Notes: a model not told the origin generated them from the letters alone. A DNA stretch of 59,194 nucleotides from Sporolactobacillus nakayamae (GCF_900113325.1 NZ_FOOY01000012.1:57270-116463); one strand, 5' to 3'; positions 1 to 8,134 are shown, counted from the first letter of the stretch. Made by a program: numbers and translations.

Positions 1-120
1 TGAACGCTGATTCTTTTGTCTGAACGCTGATTCTTTTGTCTGAGCGCTGATAATTTCGCCTGAACGCTGATTCTTTTCTCCGAACGCTGATAATTTCGCT
101 TGAACGCTGATTCTTTTGCC
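1..120. repeat. 20-bp tandem repeat array, cut by left edge
   Basis: Six adjacent 20-bp units start at 1, 21, 41, 61, 81 and 101, each built on TGAACGCTGA plus a variable half. The second half is of two kinds: TTCTTTTGTC-like in units 1, 2, 4 and 6, and TAATTTCGCC-like in units 3 and 5. A seventh unit decays after TGAAC at 121. The array probably continues to the left of the window. It is non-coding and has no spacers, so it is not CRISPR. The function is not known. Confidence 0.85.
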
Positions 121-319
121 TGAACAATGCATAATTGATGGCCTTTTTTACTCGCGTATTTTAACTGCGCCGTTCGTCTTCACTGTTTACTTCTCATCAG
201 GATGCATTGAACGTTTTTTGGTCAAATCGGTTAGATTTCGTCGATACCGTCATAATAAATAGAGAACTGGCTTGCTTTCTTTTTGCCATTCGATTTAAAT
301 TCCGTAGAGGATGATGCTT
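121..319. other. leader region upstream of the DUF3290 gene
   Basis: This AT-rich stretch lies between the tandem repeat and the first gene. I see no convincing ORF, RNA gene or clear sigma-A promoter. The only feature I can support is the ribosome binding site GTAGAGG at 304-310, which serves the gene beginning at about 320. Confidence 0.5.
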
Positions 320-772
320 TTGAATTTTTACAGCTATCACTACATAGAAAGTCACACGGACACGGCAGCGTTTGTGCAAATCGCTTTCATGGCAGTGCTT
401 TTTCTTATGCTGCTTTTCTTAATTCTGAGATTCAGAAAAAGGCAGATGCCTTATAAATATAAAGAAATCGGTGTCCTTCTTTTTATACTTTTGATCTTGC
501 TCGGCGGCATTCAAGTCAATGATTGGGTGAATAAGGAACACACGCAATCCGAGTATCGCGGTGTGCTCAATGAAATGAATCAGCTGGCAGAAGAACTGGA
601 CGTTCCGGTGGATCGGATTTATACCAATCACATGACTCCTGAAGAAATTATGTTATATAAAGTTGACGATCAGTTTTTCCGACTTGAGCGTAATGAAGAT
701 GATCCGGATCACTATGTGCTTGAACAGATTCAGCTATTAAATAGTGCGACGATAAAGACCATCGATGATTAA
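320..772 (+). CDS. DUF3290 family membrane protein
   Basis: A protein of about 150 residues resembling the DUF3290 family, which is usually encoded just upstream of a DUF421 protein as here. Two hydrophobic segments near the N-terminus (about residues 15-35 and 48-66) are followed by a soluble acidic C-terminal domain. The function is unknown. Start choice: ATG codons at 311 and 314 lie almost on top of the Shine-Dalgarno site GTAGAGG (304-310), whereas TTG at 320 is 9 nt from it and gives MNFYSYHY, like family N-termini. The next gene starts 12 bp after the stop, so the two are likely co-transcribed and may work together in the membrane. Confidence 0.75.
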   Translation: MNFYSYHYIESHTDTAAFVQIAFMAVLFLMLLFLILRFRKRQMPYKYKEIGVLLFILLILLGGIQVNDWVNKEHTQSEYRGVLNEMNQLAEELDVPVDRIYTNHMTPEEIMLYKVDDQFFRLERNEDDPDHYVLEQIQLLNSATIKTIDD

Positions 773-784
773 AGGGGGGAAAGC

Positions 785-1453
785 ATGTTTTCGTACATGG
801 ATGTGGCAGTTAAGCTCGTTATCGGATTCATATGTCTGATCATTTTCATTAATATGTCAGGTAAAGGAAATTTAGCTCCGTTGTCGGCAGCGGACCAAAT
901 CCAAAATTATGTATTAGGCGGTATTATTGGTGGTGTGATTTATAATCCGGATATCACAATTCTGCAATTCTTGATTGTCCTCCTCATTTGGTCAGGGCTA
1001 ATTATCACGATGCGTATTCTCAAAGCTCAGAACAGCGAGGTGCGTAAATGGATTGATGGGGATCCGATCATCATCATTAATAAAGGAAAAATGATTCCGG
1101 AAAATTTCAAAAAGGCGAATCTGTCTGTCTCTGATTTTTCAACAATGCTGCGTATGCAAGATGTTTACACAATACAGGAGGTTCGCCGAGCTCAGGTGGA
1201 ACAAAACGGTCATTTAACAGTTTTAAAAAAGGACAGTGATCGTCTCGGGGTGATTCTCGTTGCTGAAGGATCCGTTGATTACGATATGTTGGATTTGATG
1301 GATAAAGATGAGCAATGGCTTAACGAGTTGCTTCGGGAACAGGGGATTGAATCTGTTGATGATGTCTTTTGCGCAGAATACTACAAAGGAACAATCAGCG
1401 TTTTCACTGACAACATGAAGAAAACAACGCGTGTCACTGCAACTGAAAGCTGA
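785..1453 (+). CDS. DUF421 (YetF-like) membrane protein
   Basis: A 222-residue protein of the DUF421/YetF family. It has an N-terminal hairpin of transmembrane segments (about residues 5-25, 45-60 and 62-80), then the characteristic cytoplasmic domain with the DGDPIIIINKGK segment (about residues 95-106) and the LRMQDVYTIQEV region. Family members such as YetF and YdfS of Bacillus are small membrane proteins of unsettled function; some are linked to spores. The start ATG follows AAGGGGGGAAAGC, a strong ribosome binding site. It forms a two-gene unit with the DUF3290 gene. Confidence 0.85.
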   Translation: MFSYMDVAVKLVIGFICLIIFINMSGKGNLAPLSAADQIQNYVLGGIIGGVIYNPDITILQFLIVLLIWSGLIITMRILKAQNSEVRKWIDGDPIIIINKGKMIPENFKKANLSVSDFSTMLRMQDVYTIQEVRRAQVEQNGHLTVLKKDSDRLGVILVAEGSVDYDMLDLMDKDEQWLNELLREQGIESVDDVFCAEYYKGTISVFTDNMKKTTRVTATES

Positions 1454-1556
1454 AAGTAAATGAATTTCGATGCAATGTGATCATGTGATTCTTGCGTAAT
1501 TAATAATAGTTCTGGTCTGGTTTATTTTTTCGGATCTTACTTAGGAAGCTTAATGT

Positions 1557-1590
1557 TAAAAAAGGGCACCCACAGTACGGGTGCCCTTTC
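1557..1590 (-). terminator. rho-independent terminator after the yjcZ-like gene
   Basis: A perfect 11-bp stem (AAAGGGCACCC at 1561-1571, GGGTGCCCTTT at 1579-1589) with a 7-nt loop. Read on the minus strand it is followed by a T-rich tract, so it ends the minus-strand miniprotein transcript. On the plus strand the T tract is weak, but the hairpin may also slow readthrough from the DUF421 gene. Confidence 0.8.
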
Positions 1591-1671
1591 TCAGGAGGCT
1601 TTTGTATTTAACTAGAAAATGCTGCATCTACTCGGTGACGGGTGGATGAGTCGCTTCAGAACTCAAATGAA

Positions 1672-1785
1672 TTAGTAGCAGAATGCTGCACCAACGATAA
1701 TCAACAAGATGAACAGTACAACGAGAAGTGCGAAGCCGTTGCCGAATCCACCGCAGCTGACAGCGCCTTTGTCTGGACAGCCCAT
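1672..1785 (-). CDS. YjcZ family sporulation miniprotein
   Basis: A 37-codon reading frame starting at ATG 1785 and ending with TAA at 1672. The peptide starts MGCPDKGAVSCGGFGNGFAL, continues with one strongly hydrophobic segment of about 17 residues (LLVVLFILLIIVGAAF), and ends in CY. This Gly/Cys-rich head plus single membrane helix is the hallmark of YjcZ-family sporulation proteins, which are small and often missed in annotation. A strong ribosome binding site, GAGGGGGTG, lies 6 nt upstream. A terminator follows at 1590-1557. It supports a spore-forming host. Confidence 0.88.
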   Translation of the reverse strand: MGCPDKGAVSCGGFGNGFALLVVLFILLIIVGAAFCY

Positions 1786-1883
1786 GAAAACACCCCCTCA
1801 TCAATCGGATACTGCATTATATGTATCCCGTTCCGATATTGGGAGGGCGAATGTACTAATTGCATTTGTCTTCTATAAATTGC

Positions 1884-2696
1884 TCAGTAAGGAGCGGGAA
1901 AATAATAATTGAAGGCAATGGTTAGGAAAAAAGTAATCACAAAAAATGCAATTGCACAGAAATCTCTAGGGGCAAGTTTAAGCACATTCATTTTTGTTCG
2001 GCCTTTTCCCCCTTGATAACATCTGCATTCAATGGCGTTCGTTAATTCAAACGCTCGTCTGAATGCGGACATAAATAGAGGAAGTAGGACAGGAAAATAG
2101 GACTTGATTTTTTTTATCGGATTCCCACTGTTGAATTCCGCCCCGCGCGCTTTTTGAGCATCTATAATTCGATCAAACTCCTCGGCCAGCGTTGGCAGGA
2201 AACGAAGTGTGATCGAAATGGTCATTGACAGTTCGCTAACGGGAAAATGAATGCGTCTGAGTGGTGCGAGCAGCTGCTCCAGACCGGCAGCCAGTGCATT
2301 CAACGAGGTCGTATACGTAATCAATGAGCATCCGGCGATGAGTGCCGTCAAGCGAACAAGCAATGTGAAGCCTGTAAACAATCCTTGTTTTGTTATTTGA
2401 AGAAAGAAGAAAGTGAAAACAGGTTCACCGGATACATAAAAAATATTCAGCAGTGCGGTGAAGACGATCACCGGAATCATTGGACGCACACCTTTAAGTA
2501 CTTTTCCTGCCGGAACTTGAGAACTGGCGATCAAGAATCCAAGAAGCACGATTAAGAAGCATAGGCTTGCAGCGCTTCTTGAAATGAACACCTGAATAAT
2601 GAAAAAGAATGTCAAGACGATCTTTGTTCGCGGATCCAGTCGGTGCATGATTGAATGTCCTGGAAGAAACTGTCCGATTGTAATATCACGTGTCAT
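1884..2696 (-). CDS. ecfT: ECF transporter transmembrane protein EcfT
   Basis: This is the T component of an energy-coupling factor transporter. It couples ATP hydrolysis by EcfA1/EcfA2 to movement of the substrate-binding S component. The 270-residue protein shows the family's hydrophobic N-terminal core with the conserved HRLDPRTK segment (about residues 18-25). Its C-terminal coupling helices carry the Ala-Arg-Gly motif (AQKARGAEF, about residues 180-188) and the AIECRCYQGG motif. Its ATG directly abuts the stop of ecfA2, which implies translational coupling. Confidence 0.93.
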   Translation of the reverse strand: MTRDITIGQFLPGHSIMHRLDPRTKIVLTFFFIIQVFISRSAASLCFLIVLLGFLIASSQVPAGKVLKGVRPMIPVIVFTALLNIFYVSGEPVFTFFFLQITKQGLFTGFTLLVRLTALIAGCSLITYTTSLNALAAGLEQLLAPLRRIHFPVSELSMTISITLRFLPTLAEEFDRIIDAQKARGAEFNSGNPIKKIKSYFPVLLPLFMSAFRRAFELTNAIECRCYQGGKGRTKMNVLKLAPRDFCAIAFFVITFFLTIAFNYYFPAPY

Positions 2697-3557
2697 TCAG
2701 CGACGCTCCTTCTCGAACAATCGCAAAAGCGCGCGCTCGGCTTGATCTAATGTCAGTGCTCCGGTATCCACTGCATAGCCTTTTGCTTTAAGTCCAAGTA
2801 GGACTTTCGTTATCTGGGGAATGTCGAGACCAAGTTGCACCAGTTTCTCCGCCTGTGAAAAAACGGCGGAGGTCGTCCCATCTAGTGCAATTTTTCCGTG
2901 ATCAAGAACAAGCACATTCCGTACATGTTCGGCAATATCCTCCATGCTGTGAGAAACAAGAACAATGGCGGTGCCGCTCTCGCGCCGGAACTGTTCCAGT
3001 TCGTTGAGAATCTTATTCCGTCCTTCAGGATCAAGACCTGCAGTAGGTTCATCTAATATCAGTACCTGTGGCCTCATGGCGATCACACCGGCGATGGCGA
3101 CGCGACGTAATTCGCCGCCGGACAAACGAAATGGATTACGCTCAAGGTAAGAATCATTCAGACCAACGAATTGAAGGGCTTCATGCACACGCAGCTCTAC
3201 CTCTTTTTCATCCAGCCCCATGTTCCGTGGACCATAGGCGATATCCTGAGCGACCGTATCTTCGAAAATCTGTGTTTCAGGGTATTGAAAGACAAGTCCG
3301 ATTTGAAAACGGATGGATCGAATGTCTTTTGAAGCTGTCCAAATATCGTCTCCGTTAACGAGTACTTGTCCTGAATCAGGGCGAAGCAAACCGTTGAAGT
3401 GACGGATCAGAGTCGATTTTCCGGAACCGGTATGACCGATAATGCCGAGAAAATCGCCGGGTTCAATTGAGAGCGAGATATCGTGAAGCGCTTGTTTTTC
3501 AAAGGGAGTACCTGAGCCATAGCGAAAGTTTACATTTTTTAATTCAATAATGGCCAT
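2697..3557 (-). CDS. ecfA2: ECF transporter ATPase EcfA2
   Basis: An ABC-type ATPase of an energy-coupling factor transporter, 286 residues. Visible motifs are Walker A GHTGSGKS (41-48), Q-loop at about Q91, signature LSGGELRR (145-152) and Walker B VLILDEP (165-171). The start ATG at 3557 gives MAIIELKN and follows TTGGAGGAATAAA. A longer frame exists upstream, but it would run back into ecfA1 and has no ribosome binding site. Only one base separates it from the ecfA1 stop. It pairs with EcfA1 as the heterodimeric motor. Confidence 0.95.
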   Translation of the reverse strand: MAIIELKNVNFRYGSGTPFEKQALHDISLSIEPGDFLGIIGHTGSGKSTLIRHFNGLLRPDSGQVLVNGDDIWTASKDIRSIRFQIGLVFQYPETQIFEDTVAQDIAYGPRNMGLDEKEVELRVHEALQFVGLNDSYLERNPFRLSGGELRRVAIAGVIAMRPQVLILDEPTAGLDPEGRNKILNELEQFRRESGTAIVLVSHSMEDIAEHVRNVLVLDHGKIALDGTTSAVFSQAEKLVQLGLDIPQITKVLLGLKAKGYAVDTGALTLDQAERALLRLFEKERR

Positions 3558-3558
3558 T

Positions 3559-4404
3559 TTATTCCTCCAAAGCGGCGACCAATGCATCGACACATTGGTC
3601 AACTTGAGTAATCTGATCCGGCAGATGGATACCACGCCGGCGTAAACGAACCACTAACTCGGAGATTTGCGGTACATCGAGTTTCAGGCGCTTTAACAGA
3701 TCAATTTGGTAAAAGACGTTTTCAGGACTGTCATCGAGTTCAATTTTCCCGCGGTCCATCACAATCACCCGCTTCGCTTGTGCAGCTTCTTCCATGTGGT
3801 GGGTAATCAACACGATCGTAAGACCGAATTCGTGATTGAGTCGGCGAATGGTTCGCATGACGTCGGCACGTCCTTTCGGATCGAGCATCGATGTCGGTTC
3901 GTCAAGGACAATACATTGCGGACGCATGGCGAGAATGCCCGCAATGGCGACACGCTGTTTTTGCCCACCAGACAGTTTAAAAGGTGTGTGCCGCTTATAG
4001 TCCAGCATATCAACGGCTTTCAGCGCCCACTCCACACGACTGCGAATTTCTAAGGGATCCATACCCAAATTCTCCGGTGCGAACGCAACGTCTTCTTCGA
4101 CAATCGTTGAGATTAATTGGTTATCAGGATTTTGGAAGACCATCCCGACCGTTTGCCGAATATCGAACCGATTCTGATCATTTTGTGTGTCCAAACCGTC
4201 TACGAGCACTTCACCGTCTGATGGCACAAGAAGCGCGTTAAAATGCTTGGCCAACGTCGATTTGCCGCATCCATTGGGTCCGAGAATCGCGACGAATTCA
4301 CCTTTTTGAATCGATAGGTTTATTCTGTTCAAAATCCAGGATTCCTGGGAATCATTATGTAAATATTGAAAATGCAGATTTTTGGTTTCAATCAGAGCGC
4401 TCAT
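3559..4404 (-). CDS. ecfA1: ECF transporter ATPase EcfA1
   Basis: The partner ATPase of the energy-coupling factor module, 281 residues. It shows Walker A GPNGCGKS (42-49), Q-loop Q91, ABC signature LSGGQKQR (144-151) and Walker B CIVLDEP (164-170). It heads the compact ecfA1-ecfA2-ecfT run on the minus strand. In most Bacilli this trio sits beside rplQ and truA and serves many S components. Here no ribosomal genes adjoin it; an S-component gene lies upstream instead, separated by a terminator. Confidence 0.95.
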   Translation of the reverse strand: MSALIETKNLHFQYLHNDSQESWILNRINLSIQKGEFVAILGPNGCGKSTLAKHFNALLVPSDGEVLVDGLDTQNDQNRFDIRQTVGMVFQNPDNQLISTIVEEDVAFAPENLGMDPLEIRSRVEWALKAVDMLDYKRHTPFKLSGGQKQRVAIAGILAMRPQCIVLDEPTSMLDPKGRADVMRTIRRLNHEFGLTIVLITHHMEEAAQAKRVIVMDRGKIELDDSPENVFYQIDLLKRLKLDVPQISELVVRLRRRGIHLPDQITQVDQCVDALVAALEE

Positions 4405-4440
4405 AAGAACTCCTTTAGTTTAGGGTAAAAAAATGTATGA

Positions 4441-4479
4441 AAAAAGTCCGGACATGAAATGAAGACCTGTCCGAACTTA
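4441..4479 (-). terminator. terminator between the S-component gene and ecfA1
   Basis: On the minus strand an 11-bp stem (arms 4479-4469 and 4455-4445, one G-U pair) is followed by six T at 4446-4441. It lies in the 88-bp gap between the S-component stop and the ecfA1 start. It should cut most transcripts after the S gene, leaving ecfA1A2T on readthrough or on a promoter of their own. Confidence 0.75.
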
Positions 4480-4492
4480 ATCATACACGGTT

Positions 4493-5083
4493 TTACGAAG
4501 CTTTGGAAACCCCTTTGTTTGAATCAAAAATCGATAGTCCCTTTTTCAGTGGGAAGTAAAGAACGGAAACAATAATCACCGTTGAAACCGCATTGATTGC
4601 TGTAGCCGGAAGACTTGTGAATGCGCCGACCACTGCTGCGCCAAATGCGCTGCCGCCAAACAGTAATTCGATCAGCCCATGCAGGAATTCAAGCACAATT
4701 TTGGATGCGCCGGCAACAACTGCGAGGATAAAGATGTTCAGAGGCTTGTCAACGTGTTTCAATAGATGAAATGCGTAGGTGACAATGCCTGCAACAGCAA
4801 AGGCGAGTATGACAGTCACAGGAGCTGTTGACGCGTAGCCGCTGAGCAGATCAAATAAACCAAGTCCGATCGCGCCGGCGAGACCGCCACGGAAGCCGCC
4901 GATAAGCAGTACAGCTAAGACAAGAAGCGAATTGCCAAAATGAATGAACGGTGCCCCGACAGCGGCCGGAAGCGGGATCCTCAAAATCCAAATACCAAGA
5001 TAAATGATTGCTGCAAACAGGGCGACAAGCACAATGTCACTGACATCAAAAGATTTTTTTTCGATGCTTTTTTCATTGCTCAT
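4493..5083 (-). CDS. ECF transporter S component, substrate not assigned
   Basis: A 196-residue integral membrane protein with about six hydrophobic segments and the S-component hallmark ALFAAIIYLG in the first helix (about residues 21-30). This Ala-rich face is what docks on EcfT. The family binds water-soluble vitamins or their precursors. Glycine-rich loops and the order of helices recall the DUF1393/HmpT-like group, but the substrate cannot be read from sequence. No riboswitch is evident in the short leader upstream. The proximity to ecfA1A2T fits its use of that module. Confidence 0.85.
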   Translation of the reverse strand: MSNEKSIEKKSFDVSDIVLVALFAAIIYLGIWILRIPLPAAVGAPFIHFGNSLLVLAVLLIGGFRGGLAGAIGLGLFDLLSGYASTAPVTVILAFAVAGIVTYAFHLLKHVDKPLNIFILAVVAGASKIVLEFLHGLIELLFGGSAFGAAVVGAFTSLPATAINAVSTVIIVSVLYFPLKKGLSIFDSNKGVSKAS

Positions 5084-5170
5084 TTTTAGTTCCTCCTCTA
5101 AAATTAAAATAAAATAAAGTCATGATACCGATAAAACCCACTAGATTACAAGGGATTAAGGATGATTGTA

Positions 5171-5731
5171 CTATGCACCTGAACCACTGTCAATAGAATT
5201 CAAAGAGCGGTTAACGAATTTTTTTCGATTGTATTGCTCGATGGTTAACCGATATGAGTGCCCAAATTTTGTTTTTTTATCCTCTGAAAATCCGCATTTC
5301 TGGAAAGCTCGCTGCGAACCGATGTTGTCGTCGTAAATATCTTCTACATTGACTACGGTCATTCCGTGTGTGAACGCCCGGCATGACAGTGCCCAAATCA
5401 CATGGCTGCCTATACCATTGCCTCGATATGTTGGATCGCCAATAACAATAGGCAGGTCACGTGGGCATAAAGCAACGTCTCCAATCGCTTTGAAAGAGCC
5501 GTTGATGACTGATTCGATATAATACAATTCGCCATGTTGTTCCAGATACTGATACATTCGTTTCAGTCGCACCATATCAAATGGCTCGCAATTTTGTCTG
5601 CAAACGAGCCGCAATGTTTCTGCGCTTTGGTACCAAGCCAGTGCCTGAGGAACACTATGCTGAAATTTTCTTAATCGAAGCGAATGTGAAAGGTTAAGAA
5701 TCTCCGGTTGCTTTTCTTTGAACAGATCCAT
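5171..5731 (-). CDS. GNAT family N-acetyltransferase
   Basis: A 186-residue protein with the acetyl-CoA binding signature of GNAT enzymes: GDPTYRGNGIGSHVIWAL (about residues 97-114) holds the R/Q-x-x-G-x-G/A core. A later segment, EDIYDDNIGSQRAFQKCGF, is the typical N-x-x-S-x-x-x-x-x-K-x-G-F end of the fold. The substrate is unknown. The start ATG follows AAAGGATG. It is a single gene, divergent from the glutaredoxin gene. Confidence 0.85.
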   Translation of the reverse strand: MDLFKEKQPEILNLSHSLRLRKFQHSVPQALAWYQSAETLRLVCRQNCEPFDMVRLKRMYQYLEQHGELYYIESVINGSFKAIGDVALCPRDLPIVIGDPTYRGNGIGSHVIWALSCRAFTHGMTVVNVEDIYDDNIGSQRAFQKCGFSEDKKTKFGHSYRLTIEQYNRKKFVNRSLNSIDSGSGA

Positions 5732-5865
5732 GACCGATCATCCTTTCTGACTAACTACAGTATACATCGGAGCCGCTCTTAGGAGATACTAATTTTAAAA
5801 TGCTGGGCAGAACGCATGACAGGATCTACGTCTATTGGTTACACTATAGGAAAGGAGTGAACGAG

Positions 5866-6135
5866 ATGGCAGATAAAAAAGTCCTAATGATAACAAAAAC
5901 AGTATGTCCGTATTGCGATCGGGCAAAAGTGGTTCTGAACCACGCACTCGAAGGAAAATATAATGACCAAATCGAAGTTTTTGTGCGTGAAAATGATGAG
6001 GAACGGTTTGCTCAACTAAAAGAAAAATATCAATTTATGACTGTTCCGACTTTTATTGATAAAGAAACGGGCAAATTATTAAGTGATTCAAAAGAAGAAA
6101 CCATCACAGCATTTATGAAAGAAGCCATTGGCTGA
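5866..6135 (+). CDS. glutaredoxin-like thiol-disulfide protein
   Basis: An 89-residue thioredoxin-fold protein with the dithiol active site CPYC (about residues 14-17) and the cis-proline motif TVPTF (about residues 60-64), so a glutaredoxin-type oxidoreductase of the cytoplasm. The start at 5866 follows AAAGGAGTGA. The frame is open for 22 codons further upstream, but those lack a ribosome binding site. A strong terminator follows directly, so it is monocistronic. The electron donor is not evident from the context. Confidence 0.88.
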   Translation: MADKKVLMITKTVCPYCDRAKVVLNHALEGKYNDQIEVFVRENDEERFAQLKEKYQFMTVPTFIDKETGKLLSDSKEETITAFMKEAIG

Positions 6136-6148
6136 ATATTAAGCGCTC

Positions 6149-6178
6149 GCCTGGGATTCTAATGCCCAGGCTTTTTTG
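6149..6178 (+). terminator. rho-independent terminator after the glutaredoxin gene
   Basis: Stem GCCTGGG (6149-6155) and CCCAGGC (6165-6171) with a 9-nt loop, followed by T tract 6172-6177. Confidence 0.88.
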
Positions 6179-6342
6179 TTTTTCAGAAAAAGTTAACAAT
6201 TATCGCTTATAATTTGATAGAGGGTTTTCTATTTGCGAGAAATTAGGTACGATGATGAATAGGCTTATCATTATATCTGCCTTTTCTTGCAGCATATCGA
6301 ATTTCAGCTTATTGGATGAAACAAACTTAAGGAGACGTGTGG

Positions 6343-7002
6343 ATGGATTCTGTAACTTGGTTTATTGACGTTTTTCTTCATATTGATCAATTTCTCACAC
6401 AAATTGTCAATCAATACGGCGCTTGGACGTACGCTATTTTATTCGTTGTGATCTTCATTGAAACAGGACTGGTGATTTGCCCGTTTCTTCCTGGTGATTC
6501 TTTGCTGTTCGCGGCAGGCGCGATTGCCGCACATCATGGCACCGATCTGAATATATGGCTGCTTGTGATTCTGATCGCTATTGCGGCCGTACTTGGCGAT
6601 ACGATCAACTATTGGATCGGTCGTGAACTCGGGCAGTCGCTGGAGAAGCATAATCGTTTTCATCGGCTGATTAACAAGGAAAAAATGGCAAAGGCAGAAC
6701 GTTTTTTCAATAAATATGGCGGATTTGCTGTTTTCCTCGGTCGATTCGCGCCATTCATACGGACGTTCATACCATTTATCGCAGGAGCGAGTCGTATGCA
6801 CTATCCATTCTTTCTTTTCTACAACATTATTGGCGGTGTTGTGTGGACATTAGCGGGACTTATGGCAGGATTTTTCTTCGGACAGATCCCATTCATTAAG
6901 GATAATTTCTCAATGATGATGCTGTTGATCATCTTTGTGTCGATTTTGCCCATGCTGCTGGTGATGGTCAAGAATATCTTTAAAGGCAAACGATTTGACT
7001 GA
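6343..7002 (+). CDS. DedA family membrane protein
   Basis: A 219-residue inner-membrane protein of the DedA/VTT superfamily, whose members act in lipid scrambling and envelope homeostasis. Visible signatures are the re-entrant segment with FIETGLVICPFLPGDSLLF (about residues 38-56), GDTINYWIGRELG, and the GRFAPFIRTFIPFIAG motif (about residues 126-141) with its conserved arginines. ATG 6343 sits 8 nt after AAGGAG; a GTG at 6337 is too close to that site. It ends at a strong bidirectional terminator. Confidence 0.9.
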   Translation: MDSVTWFIDVFLHIDQFLTQIVNQYGAWTYAILFVVIFIETGLVICPFLPGDSLLFAAGAIAAHHGTDLNIWLLVILIAIAAVLGDTINYWIGRELGQSLEKHNRFHRLINKEKMAKAERFFNKYGGFAVFLGRFAPFIRTFIPFIAGASRMHYPFFLFYNIIGGVVWTLAGLMAGFFFGQIPFIKDNFSMMMLLIIFVSILPMLLVMVKNIFKGKRFD

Positions 7003-7026
7003 GCTACTTTGAGATGCCCTCTTCAC

Positions 7027-7078
7027 AAACAAAAAGACCGGAAAAGCAGGAAATCCTGCCTTTCCGGTCTTTTTGTTT
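7027..7078. terminator. bidirectional terminator between dedA-like and glpF-like genes
   Basis: A long near-perfect stem (about 7029-7050 with 7055-7076, AAAAAGACCGG at the base) flanked by A and T tracts lies between two convergent genes and can end transcripts from both sides. Confidence 0.88.
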
Positions 7079-7097
7079 CTCTTTTAACTAACGCAGA

Positions 7098-7808
7098 TTA
7101 TAATCCGAGGAATCCGCGGGCAAACAATGCGGCACATGCGGCACCTAATAAAGGAGCAATGCCTGGTACAAGAATTCCATATTGCCAGTCGTTGTTTGCT
7201 TTTCCGCCTGGAATTGGCAAAATAGCGTGTGCGATACGTGGCCCCATATCACGGGCGAGGTTCATCGCGAATCCGGTAGGACCGCCCATACCCATGCCGA
7301 TAGCCCAAACGAGAAGACCAACAGCAATTGGAACAATACCCGGAGTTTTAATCGATGCGATCGCTAGAATTGCGGTAATAAAAATAAACGTATCAATAAA
7401 TTCGACGAAAAAGTTACGTGGTAAATTGCGCACGTTTGGATTTGTTGAGAAAATGTTACGAATTTTTACCCGATCGATATCTTTAGAAGCCTTAAATTGA
7501 TCGTAATAAGCGATGAATACGACAATTGATCCGAAGATTGCGCCGAGTACTTCTGCGATACTTATTGGGATGACGCTTGACCATGGAATGTTGCCAAGAA
7601 CTGCCTGAGCGACAACCATCGCAGGATTAATGCTGACATCTCCGAAGATAAACAACGAGATGGTAATACCGAAACCCCAAGTTGTAATGGCGAAAATGTG
7701 GCCGGAATTTTGATATTTTGATGTATTCAGTACCTCACAGCAGTGTACGCCAACACCAAAAACAATCATTAAAGCCGTCCCTAAAAATTCCGCGATTAAT
7801 TGATGCAT
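7098..7808 (-). CDS. GlpF-like aquaglyceroporin (MIP family)
   Basis: A six-helix channel of 236 residues for small neutral solutes such as glycerol, water or possibly lactic acid. The first pore box is SINPAM (about residues 61-66). The second is MNLARD, Asn-Leu-Ala in place of the usual Asn-Pro-Ala; the Asp after the Arg marks the glycerol-conducting branch. From memory, the Leu variant is common among lactobacillus-type GlpF proteins. The ATG at 7808 gives MHQLIAEFLGT, with GGGGG about 11 nt upstream. A TTG at 7829 is less likely. It is a single gene with no glpK or glpD nearby. Confidence 0.88.
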   Translation of the reverse strand: MHQLIAEFLGTALMIVFGVGVHCCEVLNTSKYQNSGHIFAITTWGFGITISLFIFGDVSINPAMVVAQAVLGNIPWSSVIPISIAEVLGAIFGSIVVFIAYYDQFKASKDIDRVKIRNIFSTNPNVRNLPRNFFVEFIDTFIFITAILAIASIKTPGIVPIAVGLLVWAIGMGMGGPTGFAMNLARDMGPRIAHAILPIPGGKANNDWQYGILVPGIAPLLGAACAALFARGFLGL

Positions 7809-8134
7809 TGATTCATTTTCCCCCTGCAATTTGTTTTAACAGGAAGAGTATAAAAGGAATGCAAGTCTATTTCTTTTCCATTTCTCCGATTAATTTTATC
7901 CAAAATTCATAGTATACGCTTACAAAATGCAAATTTGTTGACTTCTAGAATTTGGGTTGACTTTTATTGCGGAAAAGAGTAACTATTAACAGCATTGTCA
8001 CACATTAGTCACTATTATTTGATATACTCCAAATTGACGGTTGATTTTATCAGTCGCTTTGAAGAAGAACGATGAAGAGAAGAACATTCGTCATCTAAAG
8101 AACAGACAACACGAGTATTAGGAGGTTCAACGAA
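7809..8134. promoter_or_regulatory. divergent intergenic region; promoter of the AraC-type gene
   Basis: This 326-bp gap separates the minus-strand channel gene from the plus-strand AraC gene. A sigma-A-like promoter for the latter reads TTGACT (7957-7962), 17 bp, TAACTA (7980-7985). A second TTGACT lies at about 7938. The remainder is AT-rich leader with no ORF worth listing. Confidence 0.45.

Noticed and set aside
1-120. CRISPR array at the left edge
   Set aside because: Units are contiguous with no spacers and no cas genes are nearby; it is a plain tandem repeat.
1642-1912. Two plus-strand ORFs over the miniprotein locus
   Set aside because: They are opposite-strand shadows; the minus-strand YjcZ-like frame has the family pattern, a ribosome binding site and a terminator.
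3558-3635. 26-residue N-terminal extension of EcfA2
   Set aside because: It would overlap the end of ecfA1 and lacks a ribosome binding site, whereas ATG 3557 has GGAGGAATAAA and a normal EcfA N-terminus.
7009-7500. 163-residue plus-strand ORF
   Set aside because: It is the reverse complement of the terminator and the aquaglyceroporin gene, with no family features.
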